Assembly (NCBI RefSeq): GCF_021155775.2 | Contig: NC_060234.1 | Span: 5,590,283 to 5,654,282 of the forward strand | DNA from: Neodiprion pinetum | Taxonomy: Eukaryota; Arthropoda; Insecta; Hymenoptera; Diprionidae | Direction: 5' to 3' | DNA length: 64,000 bases | Shown: one piece after another, positions 45,948 to 59,570 of the stretch | Position numbering within the stretch: position 1 is the stretch's first letter | Layout: each line of letters opens with the position of its first letter | The notes under the pieces: generated by a model | Database searches by the model: none | What the model saw: the letters and a program-made list of their open reading frames with translations, nothing else | Told to the model about the DNA's origin: nothing | Translations under genes and position numbers: made by a program

Positions 45948-46283
45948 CTAAAGCTCGCATCGCGACTCGTCCGCAGTGTCGTATCTATTGTTCCCGGCGC
46001 CCCGAACAATCATTGAATCGCCAATTTGACTGCCCAGATTTAGATTGACCGCAACTCGCACCTGTGACGCATATTTCTTCGGTTGAACTCCTCCTTCGTC
46101 GAAAATGCCTCCGTCGATTACTTGCAGTATTGTACATACTCTGCGAAATTTCGAATAATCGTGAGAATCTTGCGGCCAGACGAACGTAGTGGAACTCGGA
46201 TTTGCAGCTCGCCAATTTTCACAATAGTTTCTTAAGTACTGAGACAAAAGAGCCGCGGTGAAAATATTCTGGAAAAAACGCAT
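45948..46283 (-). CDS. Hypothetical protein or 5' exon, unrecognised
   Basis: An ATG at 46,283 on the minus strand opens a 111-residue frame that starts MRFFQNIFTAALLSQYL. It has mixed, protein-like composition (WRAANPSSTTFVWPQDSHDY, VCTILQVIDGGIFDEGG). A TATA-like TATAAAA lies about 125-130 bp upstream (46,409-46,415). A plausible donor (CAG followed by GTGCGAGT) at 46,062 could end a first exon of about 74 codons; otherwise the frame runs to a stop at 45,948. The short hydrophobic N-terminus might be a signal sequence. I recognise no family and no downstream exon, so it may be spurious. Confidence 0.28.
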   Translation of the reverse strand: MRFFQNIFTAALLSQYLRNYCENWRAANPSSTTFVWPQDSHDYSKFRRVCTILQVIDGGIFDEGGVQPKKYASQVRVAVNLNLGSQIGDSMIVRGAGNNRYDTADESRCEL

Positions 46284-46415
46284 CGCGTCGCTAGTTTCCG
46301 ACGCCGTTGGTGGCCAGACGACGGCTGCGACGACGCTGAGACGTCTGTTTCGGTACACGGCCAAGCCGGCGAGACGCCAAGATCAGCTCAGTCGCTTTCC
46401 GGTCGGCATTTTATA

Positions 46416-48935
46416 AATACTGCAAGCGAGAAGCTAAAGTTGAGAAGAAAGTGAAAATAAAAAAATTACGCGTGATAAATATTTGTGTATTTTGCGTGAA
46501 AATTGCGTAACAAATCGATTCACGCGGCAACTTTGATTTTCGGTCAAAGTTAATTCGCATAGTAGTTCGGGGGCGGTTTTGAAATGGGATGAAATCAATG
46601 GAACCCGGGATTTTTTCTATGCCGTGAATATATGTTCGAGAGAATCTTCGTTTCATAAAAGATCTTCAATGTGATCGTTGTGCAGCTGGAACGTGCTGCG
46701 GGTTGATAAATGCAATCAGTTGGTGCGAGGAGGATTAATAATCTGTTTTGAAATTTATTTTATACTCATTTTACGTAGTTTGTTTTGTCCTTGTCAGTAT
46801 TTTCACTTAGCTAACAATGGTTCGTATGAACTAGATGAAAGTGCAGCAGCTGCAGATTCGAACATCGTTCAACTCTGACGTCATCTTGATCATCGCACGT
46901 TTGGAAGAATTGAAATGTTCGTAAGGCAGTTCTATACGGATTTTCATTTCGCGTTAACTCCGTGTACACACTTTCTTTGAACGCAAATCTGACATCTCTG
47001 CGAAAATTACCACGTTTTAAGAGTGATAAAAACGCGTGTACTAAATTTCTTTCGTCCTATCGATCCAAGAATAAGGTTTTATTTTTTTGATAACAGAACA
47101 ATATGCAAATATTAGGTAACTGCTGTAATTGAAATGTAACGGTTTGAAAGGTGAACTCTAACGTGACTGTAACTTGGCACAAGAAAACGAACGAAGAAAA
47201 GAATTTTCTTGAACACTCGAAGAGATTAGGCGCTTTATTTGACGTGTTACAATCTTGATATATTTATTCAAACCTCGTGAAAAACACGTCAATAATATAT
47301 TTGACAGAAAAAATACGAAAGAAGCAAGATGAAAATGAAAATTCATTACTCGACTACATCGCAAATCGTTTTGTGATCTACAAGATATATTTGTTTGACA
47401 TCAGTTCTATTTAAATTAAATCGTATCGGTTTGTTATAAAAATAATATCTGTAAAATATCGTAAGTGCACGCGAAATCACGGATAAATTGTGTATCGCGG
47501 TTTGCGGTTTTATTAAAAATAACGTTGTGGTTTTGCGGTGTGCTTTACACACGTTTTAGCAAAAATTAAATGATAGATTTCGCAATGCTCATATCGCTCC
47601 ACATGGTGCTGTAATTATTTTTACATAAACTGTCATTATTCTGTATTTTCAACCAGTGGATTCACTAGAATACTTACCAATATGACTCAAAGGGTTAAAT
47701 ATAAATGTACAGCGCAAACTTCATACTCGAGTTATAGCTGCATGACATAGATGAATAATGGGTACATCAGTTACATTCTCTTACATTCAAAAAATTTTCT
47801 AAATTTATTCATCCATTCATTCGGTTCACACTTACAACGTGACGAAACTGTAATTCTCAGAATATTAAATTTTTTTCTTCAAATTTTGGATTCGTCAATT
47901 CCCATACGATACATCGATACAAAACTTTTTTTTAAACGCAATAATGTACATTCGACAATAACGTGTCTTTTCAATCATCAATTCCTATTTCAGTGAGAAT
48001 ATATTACAATATTGAATTGCCTCAAGTTTCGATCGACGATGTATTTATCGTAAACGACTTTTCTGTTCCCGAAATTTTCAATAACATTGTTGCTCATTTT
48101 GCGGAGAAACATGATTGAAACCATGATTTATACAGATCAAAAATATGACAAATTCGACGAGTGATCATTGATAAAATTTAAACGTATACAATATCGAAAT
48201 TCGTATTGCATCTTTAATAATTGTACGATTCAAAATTGGCACAAGGAGATCGAGTAACGTGATTAAATCTCGTCGATGTGTTTTTCTATTCTCATACTTG
48301 GCAGAAATTTGCGTTAAAGATTTTTCGCTGCAGTCCGAAAGTGTGAATCTTCCACTGAATTCGTATGGAAAACAGTGCAGGGCCCTTGAATTATTCAATG
48401 TCGCGCAGAAAGAAGCCTGATCGTCAGCATCCAATGCCGACATGCGGCCAAGAGGTTCGATGCTAGTATCGGTACAAGCAAACAATTTGGTACTTTGGCC
48501 AAGCGCCGCGAATGCTTTCGAAATCTATTGTTTTGCACGATGCGTGACCGCGCATTGATCAGCGGCCTCTGAATTCTCGTAGACGATTACACGACTAGAA
48601 TAAGTAGCAGCGACGAACAAGCGGCTAATTTCTAAATGCAAAATATACACTTTTTTTTCACGGGGATAATATTTTGATTCGATTTTATTTATTTATTTAC
48701 TTATTTATTTCCCGGTCGAAAAAAAGAAAACTGCAGCCGTTTAGGAATTTTTATTACCCTATTATTTATTGGCCTTAGTCCAGGTTTATCAGGCGCATGT
48801 TTAACACAGGCGTAATGCATGATCGTATAAACAAATCGCAGCCGTAGATCCTTCCCGGGATTGTTGATATTACACTGCTAGTTATCCATAACTCCGACGA
48901 TGGTTTAATAAACCGTGTATTATTCATCTTCGCAG
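46416..48935. other. Intergenic / upstream region of the meng-po-like kinase gene
   Basis: No gene can be supported. The missing first coding exon and promoter of the kinase gene should lie here or further left. A minus-strand frame at 48,165-48,445 with an internal ATG has protein-like composition but no recognisable domain. The DNA is otherwise AT-rich. Confidence 0.4.
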
Positions 48936-51900
48936 AAATACGCAGCGCCTCCAGAGGCCAACCGCTCGAAAATTGGTGAACGAGCTAAAATGAGTTTGAT
49001 GAAGAAGGCCATCGGGGGATCGATTCACAGGATACGAGAATTTGAACTCGAAAAGGTAGTCAATTTCACGATATTTTATCCATCTCCAGCTTGTGTACAA
49101 AAAACAAAAAAAAATTAAAATAAAATAAGAAACACAACTTGAAAGTCCAAGAAATTATGAATATTCAAAGGAGTGTACGGATTCTAAACAATGTTTGAAG
49201 TATGAAATATTAAACAATGCCTGCTCATTTTTCACGGAAAACAGAAATTAGAACTCTTGGAAATATCTTACAGTTAAATTGATTTTATTTAAAGTCACAG
49301 CGTGTTTTGAGGTTACCTGTATTGTATAAAATTAACAATAAGACTAATACAATTCTTTTTACTTTGAGAACACTCCGGCATTTCACAGATTTCACAACCC
49401 GCACGTTTTATCCAGCGCAAGAAAAGCTCCGAACTGATAATCATGTCAACTGTTAGACTTACGGTTATTTTTCACTATATAATAATACTCAATTTTCAAT
49501 GGAACGTCACGATAATTTTCACGATGACAGAAAAATTAGCATTTACTTGATCTGCAAATATTTTTTTTGCGTACCGTTAATTTCGTGAAAAAATTATCGA
49601 AGTATAAGATCTGTCGAATTCCCATTTCATAACCGAAATCATCTCGTACCCGAAAGAGAAAATGATTTCTTTCCGAATACTGGCAAACTATCAGATATTT
49701 TCATCCATTATGAATAAAAATTGTTACACCTGTTCTTTAATCTGAGCAAAAATATATTTGAATCGATTCCGCGAAATTGGATCTTCACTAATAAGCAATT
49801 TAACTCCTGCTAAGGAAATGTTTTTCTTCATTGGAAAGATTGTTTATTTATGACAAAGCAAATTTTGTTATAGTTGTGAAGAGAGTATCTATCAACTTTA
49901 CGATCAATTCAGGAGAATTTTTCCGGGTGAATTGATCAAATTTTTAGGGACAATGTCTCGTACAATAAATTAAACAAAGACTGAATAAGAATCACCAAAA
50001 GCACCGGAAACCTTACTGAATACATAGATTAATTTGATTATCAGAATTATTGTTGATTTGAAATGTAATGACGAAATTAGAAATGCACGTTTTAAAAATA
50101 AGCTTAGAAAAAAAAAAAAAAAAAAAAACGGCGCAAAAATGTAAGCAAAATGTATAAATTGTGTTCGACAACTGGTTTAATTTATTTTGTCTGGTACAAC
50201 CTCGTCGTTGTCAACAGGACGATTTATAAAAATTATCGTGACTCATAAAGCTTGTAAAATACAACCATAAAAGTTTTCTTAAGAAATAGGAAAATGAAAA
50301 TTTCATTCAATGTTGACGTGAATTTTTTCACACTGTTAAGAATATCGCGTGCTCTTGTTTGTTGGACGAAGTAAAATATCGGAGGTGCCTTAACAGACGA
50401 AACGAGAGAAGATTATTTCCGATTTATTTTCGCTTTACGAGCGGACAATTCATTCCCCCACATCGCGTCGTCTCAGCGATTTTTCGAGACAACTCGAGCT
50501 GTGTTTTTGAGTGGGAAAATTATGTCTGTAACCGCGGTGTGGAATTCTTGTTTCATGTAGCTGTCGTGTCGCGGCCGATGAATCAACTTGCCACTTTAAA
50601 AAATTCAACGTCCGAACGTAAATATTAAGGATGATAAAATTGCCCAAGTCACTAATCTAATCCGGAGCTTTAAGCTTTTCACGCCGCTTTCCCTCACTTC
50701 GTAGACATTTTCCCTCCGCCCGACGCGATCTTCCTGCATTGCTCTTGCTTTACTTACGACGATGCTGCGAGACTTTTGAGTGTCACAGAAATAGAACCAG
50801 AAATAGAGCCCCGCCTGCTGCAGACTTATGGCTGCGGTCTCGTATCGGTCTCAGACTCGCGGTCCTCCTACGTTCGGACTAGCTGGCTCCAACGCATACC
50901 AAAAACGTCCTAGGAATACGAGAATCCCTGACTCAAACTCCTCTTTTTGGCTCAAGTCGATCCAGTTCATTGGAAGGTTTAACAACGAGTCTAGGCGGCA
51001 GTTTCTTCAACGAAAGAACATGCCATTTGGTCATTGTTTTTACGTATTTCCCAATTTTTCAGAATCAAATCGAAAATTCATACTGACTGTGGTAATTAAG
51101 AATTCCACCTTCATTAGCATCCAATATATCTTGTTTTTATTATTACACATTGCACGATTTCCTTGACATTCCAATTATAAGATGTACCCAGGAGTATACA
51201 GCTTAGTGAAAGAATTATCAAAGTGAGAAACTATATTACAATCCAAAAAAGGAAACTGAATTCCTATGATACGTCTGCGTGTTAGTTAAAAAAAAAAAAA
51301 AAAGGAAAACAATCAATGTTTATATAGACAAGGTACTAGTTTAGATACCATACAGCACGAAACGCGTCTTGCTTCAAAGGATCAGGACGATCAGTTGTAA
51401 AATTCGTAGTTAAAACTCTCTAGGCGTCAATTCAGGGGTTTGAAATATTATTACAGATGATATTTGTGATCTTTGAAAATAGGTAGTATAGACGTGTAAC
51501 TAATCGTCACAACGCCTAGAGAGCTCTGCAGAATTTATTTTCAAACGAAAATAATCACGCGGTGCCGACGGTTTACAATTCCGTCTTTGTAAATTGGACG
51601 TCCGCTCGTTTGGGTTCTGATCTATTTTGCTTGAACTTTGATATTTCAAGAAAGTTTGATTGAGACGTGCGAATCAAGGTGACTTGGAAACTCGCAGATT
51701 TGATCCTTCCTTCAACGAGATTATTTTTCATTGAACAACAATAAAATTTCGAAAAATCCGTAGCTCTGTGGTATCAGTTTCCGAATTACTTGAGCACAGA
51801 TAAATATTTTCCCGCGTTTTTAGAAAACGGGGTCAAAACTCTCTCGTCGTCCGGAAATCGGTTGCTCGGTTATTACACTGCAGAGTGATGAATAACTTGA

Positions 51901-54900
51901 ACTGAAAGAGTAGCAGACTAATCTGAATCTGCAGACTGTATACTAATGCTGGTTGTGAAATATTGACCACTGACTATCTGCAGTTCAGATATTCTTGCAG
52001 ATAACCAGACGGTCGAGATTATGGATCGTGGCCAAACTTTACTCGATTATATCTACTGCAGAATGGCAAATGTTTTCAGGCTTACCGTGTATAATAATCG
52101 CGCATATGTAATGCACCTGCTAGTCAGTAAAGCTTGTATTGTCGACGTTCGGATTTATGCAGATCCAAAATCAGTTGGATAAAATAGACTCAACCTTATC
52201 GTAGTATTCGGAGAATATTTCAGATTCAAAATGTATTTGAGAAATCGGGAATTCCAATTTTTTCACAAGTCTTTGACTGATTGCATAAGCACGTTGTTGA
52301 ACTATTCGAATATACTTGGTGCATATTTCAGTGATTTTGATCCATGCCGTTGTATGTTCTCCATGATTCCAGGTAAACCTTGGGGATGAGTTTGACATAC
52401 TACAGATCGTCGGTGAGGGTTGGTTCGGAAAGATTCTTCTGACTGAGCATCGAAGTACGCAGACTGAAATGGTGCTAAAAGCACTGCCCAAACCGTACAC
52501 AAGCATATCGGATTTTTACAGAGAGTTTCACTATGGCCTTCACCTTTCGGCTCACAGAAACATCATTACAACCTACGACGTGGCCTTCGAAACGGCGGGG
52601 TTTTTCGTTTTCAGTCAGGAATACGCGCCATTGGGTACCTGAAACAATTAAAACACTTTTTCCAAGCCCCGAATCTCGCAATCTCAATACATTTTTTTCC
52701 TCCTAGGTGACCTCACATCCAACGTGACGGAAACTGGACTAGGTGAGCTTCACGCGAAGAGGGTGGCGAGGCAACTGGCTGCTGCTATCCACCACATCCA
52801 CAGTAGAGAACTCGTGCACAGGGACGTCAAGCTGGACAACATCCTTGTGTTCAAAAGTGACTTCTCGCGAATAAAGCTCTGCGATTTTGGTGAGACTCGT
52901 AGAGTGAGCACTGTGGTTAGACGGCACAATGAGTGGCTTCCTTACTCACCCCCGGAAGTACTTCAGATCGACACTGACGATGCCTACAAGTGAGCAGTAT
53001 AATATAGTTTTCAATGTGCATTGGATAGTTATTGGTAACCCAGAATTGGAAATGATACTGCGAAATGAGCATAAAGAATATTTTCTTTTTCTTTTCTTTC
53101 AGGGCTCTAACGGCCCATGATGTCTGGCAGTTTGGAATAGTGATATTCGTATGCCTCACCGGCTGTCTGCCATGGCAGAAAGCAGCTACTGATGATCCGA
53201 GGTATGCAAGGTACCTCAATTGGCACTCGGCTACCCTGAACATCGCTAAGAAGCCAAAACTGTTTCAGCTAATCAGCTCGAGAGCGCAGAGGCGAGTATT
53301 TGAATGGCCCATATTCACTTTCAAGTACATTATGCCTGATACTGAAACGCTTGACAGTAATTGTCATGTTATTTTTCAGAATGTTCAAAAGACTGTTAGA
53401 TCCTAAGCAAGAAAAACGTCCAGCTAGTGTATTTGAAGTAAATAAATACCTTGACGACAGATGGCTGGCGAAACTCGGCGCAGAGAAGGCGTTGAATGGT
53501 AAGTGTAACATTTTTTGGCCTATATTCCGTAAGGTTAATTAGGCCGCATGAACTGAAAATCCTTGCAGTTCAGTACACACTCAATACGATGTACGTGGAA
53601 TTCACTCAAAGACGTGTAAAATCTTTGAAGTTCGTTTTAACCGTGAAACGTCACTGGAAATAGCTTGCAGTTTCTCTGAATTTATGAAATTACGTCAAGT
53701 TCTCGAGTCGTAAAGTCAAACGAAAAGTTCGTTGTAGAATCATATGTAGAACTATGAATACTGAGTTTTGTGATCACTGAGAACAGTAAGTCAATAAAAA
53801 ACATTGTATGTGAAAACTCGTGACAACATGCATTCGTTATACAACGAAGACTATCGACTACTTGACGAAAGTATTCCTTTGATTGATTGTGATAAATGAT
53901 ACAGTAAACGCATTCATGATTCGTTGTATAAGAGTCTGGTACGAAATAAGTTTATCTCTATGTGTTGGATTACCACAGTATTGATTATGAAACGGTTCGT
54001 TGAAAGTTATAATTCCACTTCGGCAGGCGGAGCGGACGAAAGAGACGAGCTGTGTCCGTCAATGTACAGTTTCCACAGTTCGCTAGAAGAGAAAAATCAG
54101 TTGTTATTCACCCTGACGCAGTACGGCATTGAGACGACGGTGGACAGATCTCGAAAAAAGGACCGTATTCGGGAATGGATCGAGTCAAGTGCAATAATGG
54201 AGGAGAACGAGGAAGAATCTGAGGGTGAGGACGCATCGGATACAGAGGAACTGAACATGCGAGGAAAGCACTTTCCGGAAAGACGAGAGAGCGCTAGAAG
54301 CCCGGAACCAGTCCAGCCGAAGGCGAAGCGTTCCAATAGCAAGAGGAACAGCATCCAGCAGACTAAGCTTCCGGGCTACGCGACACCAAAGCCGATAGAG
54401 AGAAAGAATCCATTTGCTCCAAAAGTGGCGAAGGAACGCCAAGCGATAGCAAAAAGCGCAAGCTTTCCAAACGGGGATCCAAGCCTGGCGGTGAAGCTTT
54501 CAGGCTCGGACAACTTCGCCCTTCCGGAAGTGACTGACCTCCACAAACCTCCGGCAGAGATCTATTCGAGCTCTGGTATATTTGACCATTATAACGGTAA
54601 AATTGGCCACCAAAACCCGACCAATAGTCCCCAAAATGGCGCTGAGAACTCGCGGCAAAGTCCAGCCAAGGTCGTCGCAGCACAGCGGAACAGAACGGCG
54701 GCCGGTGAGTCGACCAACGATAACAGATCGTCGCCGGTCGATTCGAAAATCGGCGGAAGATCGGGGAACAATTGCGTCAATGGCAGTCCAAGCAGCTCAA
54801 CTAACGTCTCGCGTGCCAGTCCAACAGCCTCCGGCGTTTCTCAGACCGTTGTAAATCCCACGAGCATCGCGATGTCGCCCGAAAATGGGGGTCAGACTCT

Positions 54901-55381
54901 GGAAGCGGAGGGCGCCCCCCTCGAATCAGCTTCGTACAGGTCCCGGAGTCCACAAGCCCCGGCACGCAAGCACCGCTCTCAAACGGCAACGCTTCCGGTG
55001 CTGCAGCCGACCGCCGCAAGTCCAAAATCCGTTCAACCTAGGCGGAGCCAAACTACCGTACTTCCAGCAATACCCAGCGTTGCTCCTCTTCAGCCCGTGA
55101 ATCCTTTGACAATGTCGATCGCCTCCCAGCTGGTAATGCAGAGCTTCAACTCTCTCCAGGCGATGAACATCGCTTTGCCGGTCATACAGCCCGAGGATCC
55201 TCAGTCGGTAACCTCGGACGGTAAGGCCGAGCGGCAGACGGTTGAACAGACCACCAGAACCTACGGCAAAGACGTTTATGAGCACTATGGTATCGCTCAG
55301 GGTGTTGTGATGAAGGTTATCTCCGACGCGCCCAGACACAGAGGTTCTACTGGCAGCGGGAGTAGGTCTGTTAGTAATTAA
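48936..55381 (+). CDS. meng-po: Serine/threonine kinase meng-po (SBK1-like), 5' exon not identified
   Basis: Exons found: 48936-49055, 52373-52634, 52707-52989, 53103-53291, 53380-53498 and 54027-55381 (TAA stop). They form one frame of 775 residues. The first exon starts at a splice acceptor (CTTCGCAG), so an upstream exon with the start codon is missing; Met at 48,990 is a fallback start. Kinase landmarks, numbered from the first visible residue, are: Gly loop GEGWFG (54-59), Lys76 in VLKALPK, HRD 165-167 in LVHRDVKLDN, DFG 187-189, and PPE in place of APE. EYAPLGDL, TRRV and LTGCLPWQ match SBK1/SBK kinases. The ~450-residue tail opens with DELCPSMYSFHSSLEEKNQL, then becomes Ser/Pro/Gln-rich and probably disordered. 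In Drosophila, meng-po kinase has been linked to CREB phosphorylation and memory. The intron after 53,291 has a GC donor. Confidence 0.9.
49056..52372. other. Large intron of the meng-po-like gene
   Basis: A 3.3-kb intron starting GTAGTC and ending CCAG. It is AT-rich with poly-A tracts (about 50,110-50,128 and 51,290-51,303). A somewhat less AT-rich stretch around 50,680-50,950 has short open frames on the plus strand. None has a domain or splice context strong enough to call an exon. Confidence 0.55.
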
Positions 55382-58300
55382 TACCAGCTACGTTGTCCTG
55401 GCGGCGAGCCAGGATTTTCGAAATCGGAAATCGACCATCGGTTTATCTGGAAAATAAGTGTTTCTGCGCAATACTCCTACGGAATGGGTATGTTCTCTTC
55501 ACTGTGATTATTTGACAGTATTTGAAGATAACGGAATTGACTCATTCTTGAATTAGCTTTTGACAAACTACTTAAACTGTTTTTTCAGAACAACAGAAAC
55601 TGTAGAATAAATTTCCAGTACGTTGAAAATTGAGATAGATATGCAGGCATTTTGTACGTACACAGATGGTACTTAACAGTTCTGTGTCCATTTGACGCGA
55701 ATCTTTGCAAACGATTAAAGATCGTTGCATCTCAGCATCGAGGAACGATCTTTGCGTAGATGGTATTACGATATAGAAACGATAGCTTCAATACTCCAGA
55801 TCAGTAAATTAGTATACAGTACCATTGTGCTACAAGGTAAAATACTCTACTCAGAAAATCCAGTTCTTTGAAGAAACCCTTATTCCAGATGAATCTACCA
55901 TATGAATATTGTCTTTGCGATAATCACAAATGCATCGAGCAGAACGATAATATATATCGATATTATCGAAAACATTGTCACGAAATTTTTACTGTAATAT
56001 ACTCAATGTGCGATGAACATTATATTTCTAAAGGTAACGATCAGACTTATTTGATATTCGAATGAAAAATTACTATTTATTACCATATGATCATGGAACG
56101 GAATGTACGGTAGAATTATTATATTTCATGAAATTAAATATTTGTAATAAAATTCATAAAATGAATTTGTTTCCGTATCCATAATTATTCCCTTGTAAAA
56201 ACATGAATTAGGACTCAGATCCTACCGTGCATCTTTCAGTAAGCTGTTTATTTCTAATAAAGCGAAATGCATCGTCACCACATTAATAACGAAGAGTTCT
56301 TCAGTGCCCGATGTCAAACCCGACCCGACAACTGAGGTCCTCTGGCGAGAGGCTGCAGCAGCACCGAGCAATCGGGCAATGGCGTAGGCGGTGATTTAGT
56401 GATAAATTCATTTTTATTACATCGTGGGTGGCGGCATTTTCTATTGGCGGGTATCCAGCTCCTCCCACTTAGTAGCGATCATCCGATTCCCCGCGGTTAT
56501 GCGCGGGTATACATACAGTTTATACACCGCGATGATATCATTCCTTGATTGAACCGGAATGGCATAATATGTACACAAAATAAACCATCCTCCGAATATC
56601 AATGAAAAGACCCCTCGTCGTAATTCACCCGGCAACATTGCCAAATGCACCTTTTTCGCAAGTCCCGACGACGAAGTTGAGGTAATTTGAACATCGTGAA
56701 AACTCTCTATAACCGCGACGTTCGGTGTTCAGGGGAAAAGTAACGTTTTCTGCAGGCATGACAGCCGAGAATGATACGTTGCGACGAGGCACTTGAGACT
56801 TCCCGATTCACAAATCATCGCGTGTAAACGCGGTGGTAGCCTAAGACGACTCCGCCTTGCAACGAGATGTAGATAGGCAATTTGACATTTAGTGCAGTTG
56901 ATTAGCCTAGCCATCCGGGTATGGATGCAGGCGGATAGTTGACCGTTACGAATGCGGACTTGACTTACGGCTGACCGACTATCTTTGATGAACCGTCGTG
57001 CTTCAACCCGTGCGAACGACACACGTTGACGTCTTTCGAACACGTACAAGGTACCTTCGGGTTGTAGGTACGGACGTGAGAACTCTGGTGCATAATATCG
57101 GGTGCCTTGGTCGTTTGCTCCGCACAATCCACGCCACAAATCTCGCACACCGTTGCAGCACAGTCGTATGAAAAGTATTTATTATAATATCTCTGGGGAG
57201 TTCGCACGCTAACTTCAAGGAGAAGAAGCATGGCCACATATTGTGATGCCTACTGCCTACCATACCTACGTGCGTGTCGATCATCCGTGGCGAATACCGC
57301 AGAATTTATTCTTTTCCAATCGTTGCGGCGGCGGCTCTGTCTCGCCGATATTCCTCTGGGTAGATTCTCGCGTCACTTCGTAGCTGCACAGTTCATTACC
57401 TTTCAGGTATATTACCTCCCTATAGGCGGAGAGGTGGGTATAGGTAGGTTCGTGTTTCTGCAACTAGGTATCCGCGATTTTACACAATTATGATGTATCT
57501 CGGTGAAGCAGTGATGTTTCATATCGAAATTATTCCCCTGGTGGAACAATATTCCTGACTTACAGTGGTCGATAATCAGACGTTGATAGACTTCTCAAAG
57601 AGTTTTTCACATTTGTTAAGGAATATTCCGAATAAAGCTCAGTGACTACAAAAAAAAAAAAAACTCTGTGAAATATCGGATTATCTCTGAGAATATTCGG
57701 ATTTCTTTCATGTAATTGCAACATTGTGAGTCGGAAACATTTTTACAGCAGGGTCTCAAAGCTGTATTACTTGTACGGCTGAGAATCACGCTTCGCTCAG
57801 CTCTGATGCATGTTCTTCTATCCACGTTCCCAATACCGAGAGACCTTTTTTCTACCCTCTCCCCACCACGCGCTTTTCGTTTCTGATATGAAGAAGACAT
57901 TCGTACGTGTACTGACACTGATGCTCATTGTGAATGGTAAATGTAGCGAAAGTTTGTATCACCGTTTGAAATTTACGATCTGTAATGTTTGGGTCTTTTC
58001 TTCCAACCGGTATCTCATACCATGGGCTGTAAAATTTGGGTTGTATTAATCAACACCAACCTCAACGAGACAATTGTATTACAAGAAAGATGTAAAATCG
58101 ATACAATTGAGACACCATTCATTAGTTTGTTCATGTATTGATTGTTTGACGTTCATTCGAGGGAACGACTCTATATCTTAAACTGATGTTAAGTCACCGC
58201 GGATTGAAAACTTCCCTCAAGAGAACTTTAATATGCATTAAATCTGAATCAAACTATGGTTACATTCAACATCGAACTTTGATTAGTAGGGAAAAAATAA

Positions 58301-58649
58301 GCAAAATAGTTATACAGAGAGATTGAAGTGAAATTGACGGATGCATGTTTCATCATGAATGTTTTACCATCAAATGACGTAGATTTTTGCTGACGATGTT
58401 AGAAGTTTAATCGTCGAATGATATGGATAATCTTTTGGAGTGACCTGCAGGTGATCTTCTTTACAGTTTTAAAATTCACATATGCTCCACCCTGGAGCAG
58501 AGTTCTCGGATCAAAACCTCCGTGGTTAAATTAGTTTTCCAAGGTGATCATGCTCGCGTCGATTGCTCGAGAATCGTGTTGACGTCGAAACGTCGAAATA
58601 ATCGACGTCAAGGATCCGTCTGAAAAGTGTATTGCGCATCTACGCATCA
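55382..58649. other. Intergenic region between the kinase and the nuclear receptor
   Basis: This begins with the kinase 3' untranslated region. Several open frames on the minus strand between 56,441 and 57,284 are of moderate length (65-139 codons) and overlap one another in different phases, which argues against coding. One (65 codons from an ATG at 56,638) contains a hydrophobic stretch GVFSLIFGGWFILCTYY. No domain is recognised. A poly-A run lies at 57,650-57,662. Confidence 0.4.
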
Positions 58650-59570
58650 ATCCGTGGACCATCCGACGCAGTTTAGAGCCTTTCGTCCCGGCTGGGAGTG
58701 TCCTGAGCCTGAACCACTGGTTGAACCGTGTCGCAAAGCTCACGTCTACGACGCCGGCGTGCCTCGGAGCACAGAGAGAAGAGTGGGCCGCAGGGAAGGG
58801 AGAGGGGCCGTGGGGACCCGAGGCCCAGGGAGGGGGGTGACCGCGGGGCCCGGCATAGAGCGCGGTGGGGGGTGGGAGGCAACGGCATCTCCGAGTCTGA
58901 GGTGAGCGTGTGATAAGGACGAGCGGACAAACCGTGCCCACGGAAGGATGGACGGGCCCTGGACCGGCGAACGGAGCGGCTGAGGTAGGGGCTCAGTCTC
59001 GCGACCACGTGCTCCACGGACGCACGACGCCGTATTCGCGTTCCCCGCGTTCACCCCGTTTCCGGAAAAACGATCGAGATCGTCGCCAGGAGCAGTCCAA
59101 ACTTTCGCAAGATCTTTATCCAGGTGCCGAAGAAACTGAGTTCACAGTGACGTGCTGCACAACCACCGGCGGATAATCGTTGATTCAAAAGTGACCGAGT
59201 TCTGCTTTCCGATCGCACCCGCCAACGTACAAGTGTAAAGTGGAAGCCTTGATTCTTGGGTCTGGCCACCATGCGACTTTGCAAACCTGACCAGACGCCG
59301 GGAATCAGCTACGTTTAGCAGTGCGAACGTGTGCGGAGCGACGACCGAGGCGCCGATGGCGTTCTGCTGACTCCTATTACCTACTCGCGTTTAAACCCTG
59401 GGACAGAAGTTGCTCGGGAAGATGATCCGCTCGGGGGTTAATCGAGGAACACCGAGCCCCGGGGTATAGGGATACGAATGGACCTGGGGGACCTGCAGCC
59501 GGGGGTGGCGGGGGTCAGCGCAGTTCCAGGTAAAGCTGTTCACCCTGTCAGGTGGTGGACGCCATCGGCA
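58650..59570 (+). promoter_or_regulatory. G/C-rich island, probable promoter and first exon of the nuclear receptor gene
   Basis: This ~0.9-kb block is strongly G/C- and CpG-rich in otherwise AT-rich DNA, and lies about 2-3 kb upstream of the receptor's start-codon exon. Plus-strand G runs at 58,785-58,807 have four tracts with loops of 5, 2 and 3 bases, which fits the G-quadruplex pattern. More G runs follow to about 58,876. Two donor-like sites are present: GAG followed by GTGAGC at 58,902, and CCAG followed by GTAAAG near 59,529. Either could end a 5' untranslated exon. Open frames here occur in many phases and look like by-products of composition. Confidence 0.45.

Noticed and set aside
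48165..48445. Minus-strand frame with protein-like composition (MSALDADDQASFC...)
   Set aside because: No domain, no TATA or splice context, and the surrounding sequence shows no further exons. It is kept only as a note.
56441..57284. Overlapping minus-strand frames of 65-139 codons
   Set aside because: They overlap in different phases and resemble nothing known. The hydrophobic stretch in the 65-codon frame is not enough to call a gene.
58531..59284. Several long frames on both strands in the G/C-rich island
   Set aside because: High G/C content removes stop codons in all phases. The Arg/Pro/Gly-rich translations are typical of non-coding G/C-rich DNA.
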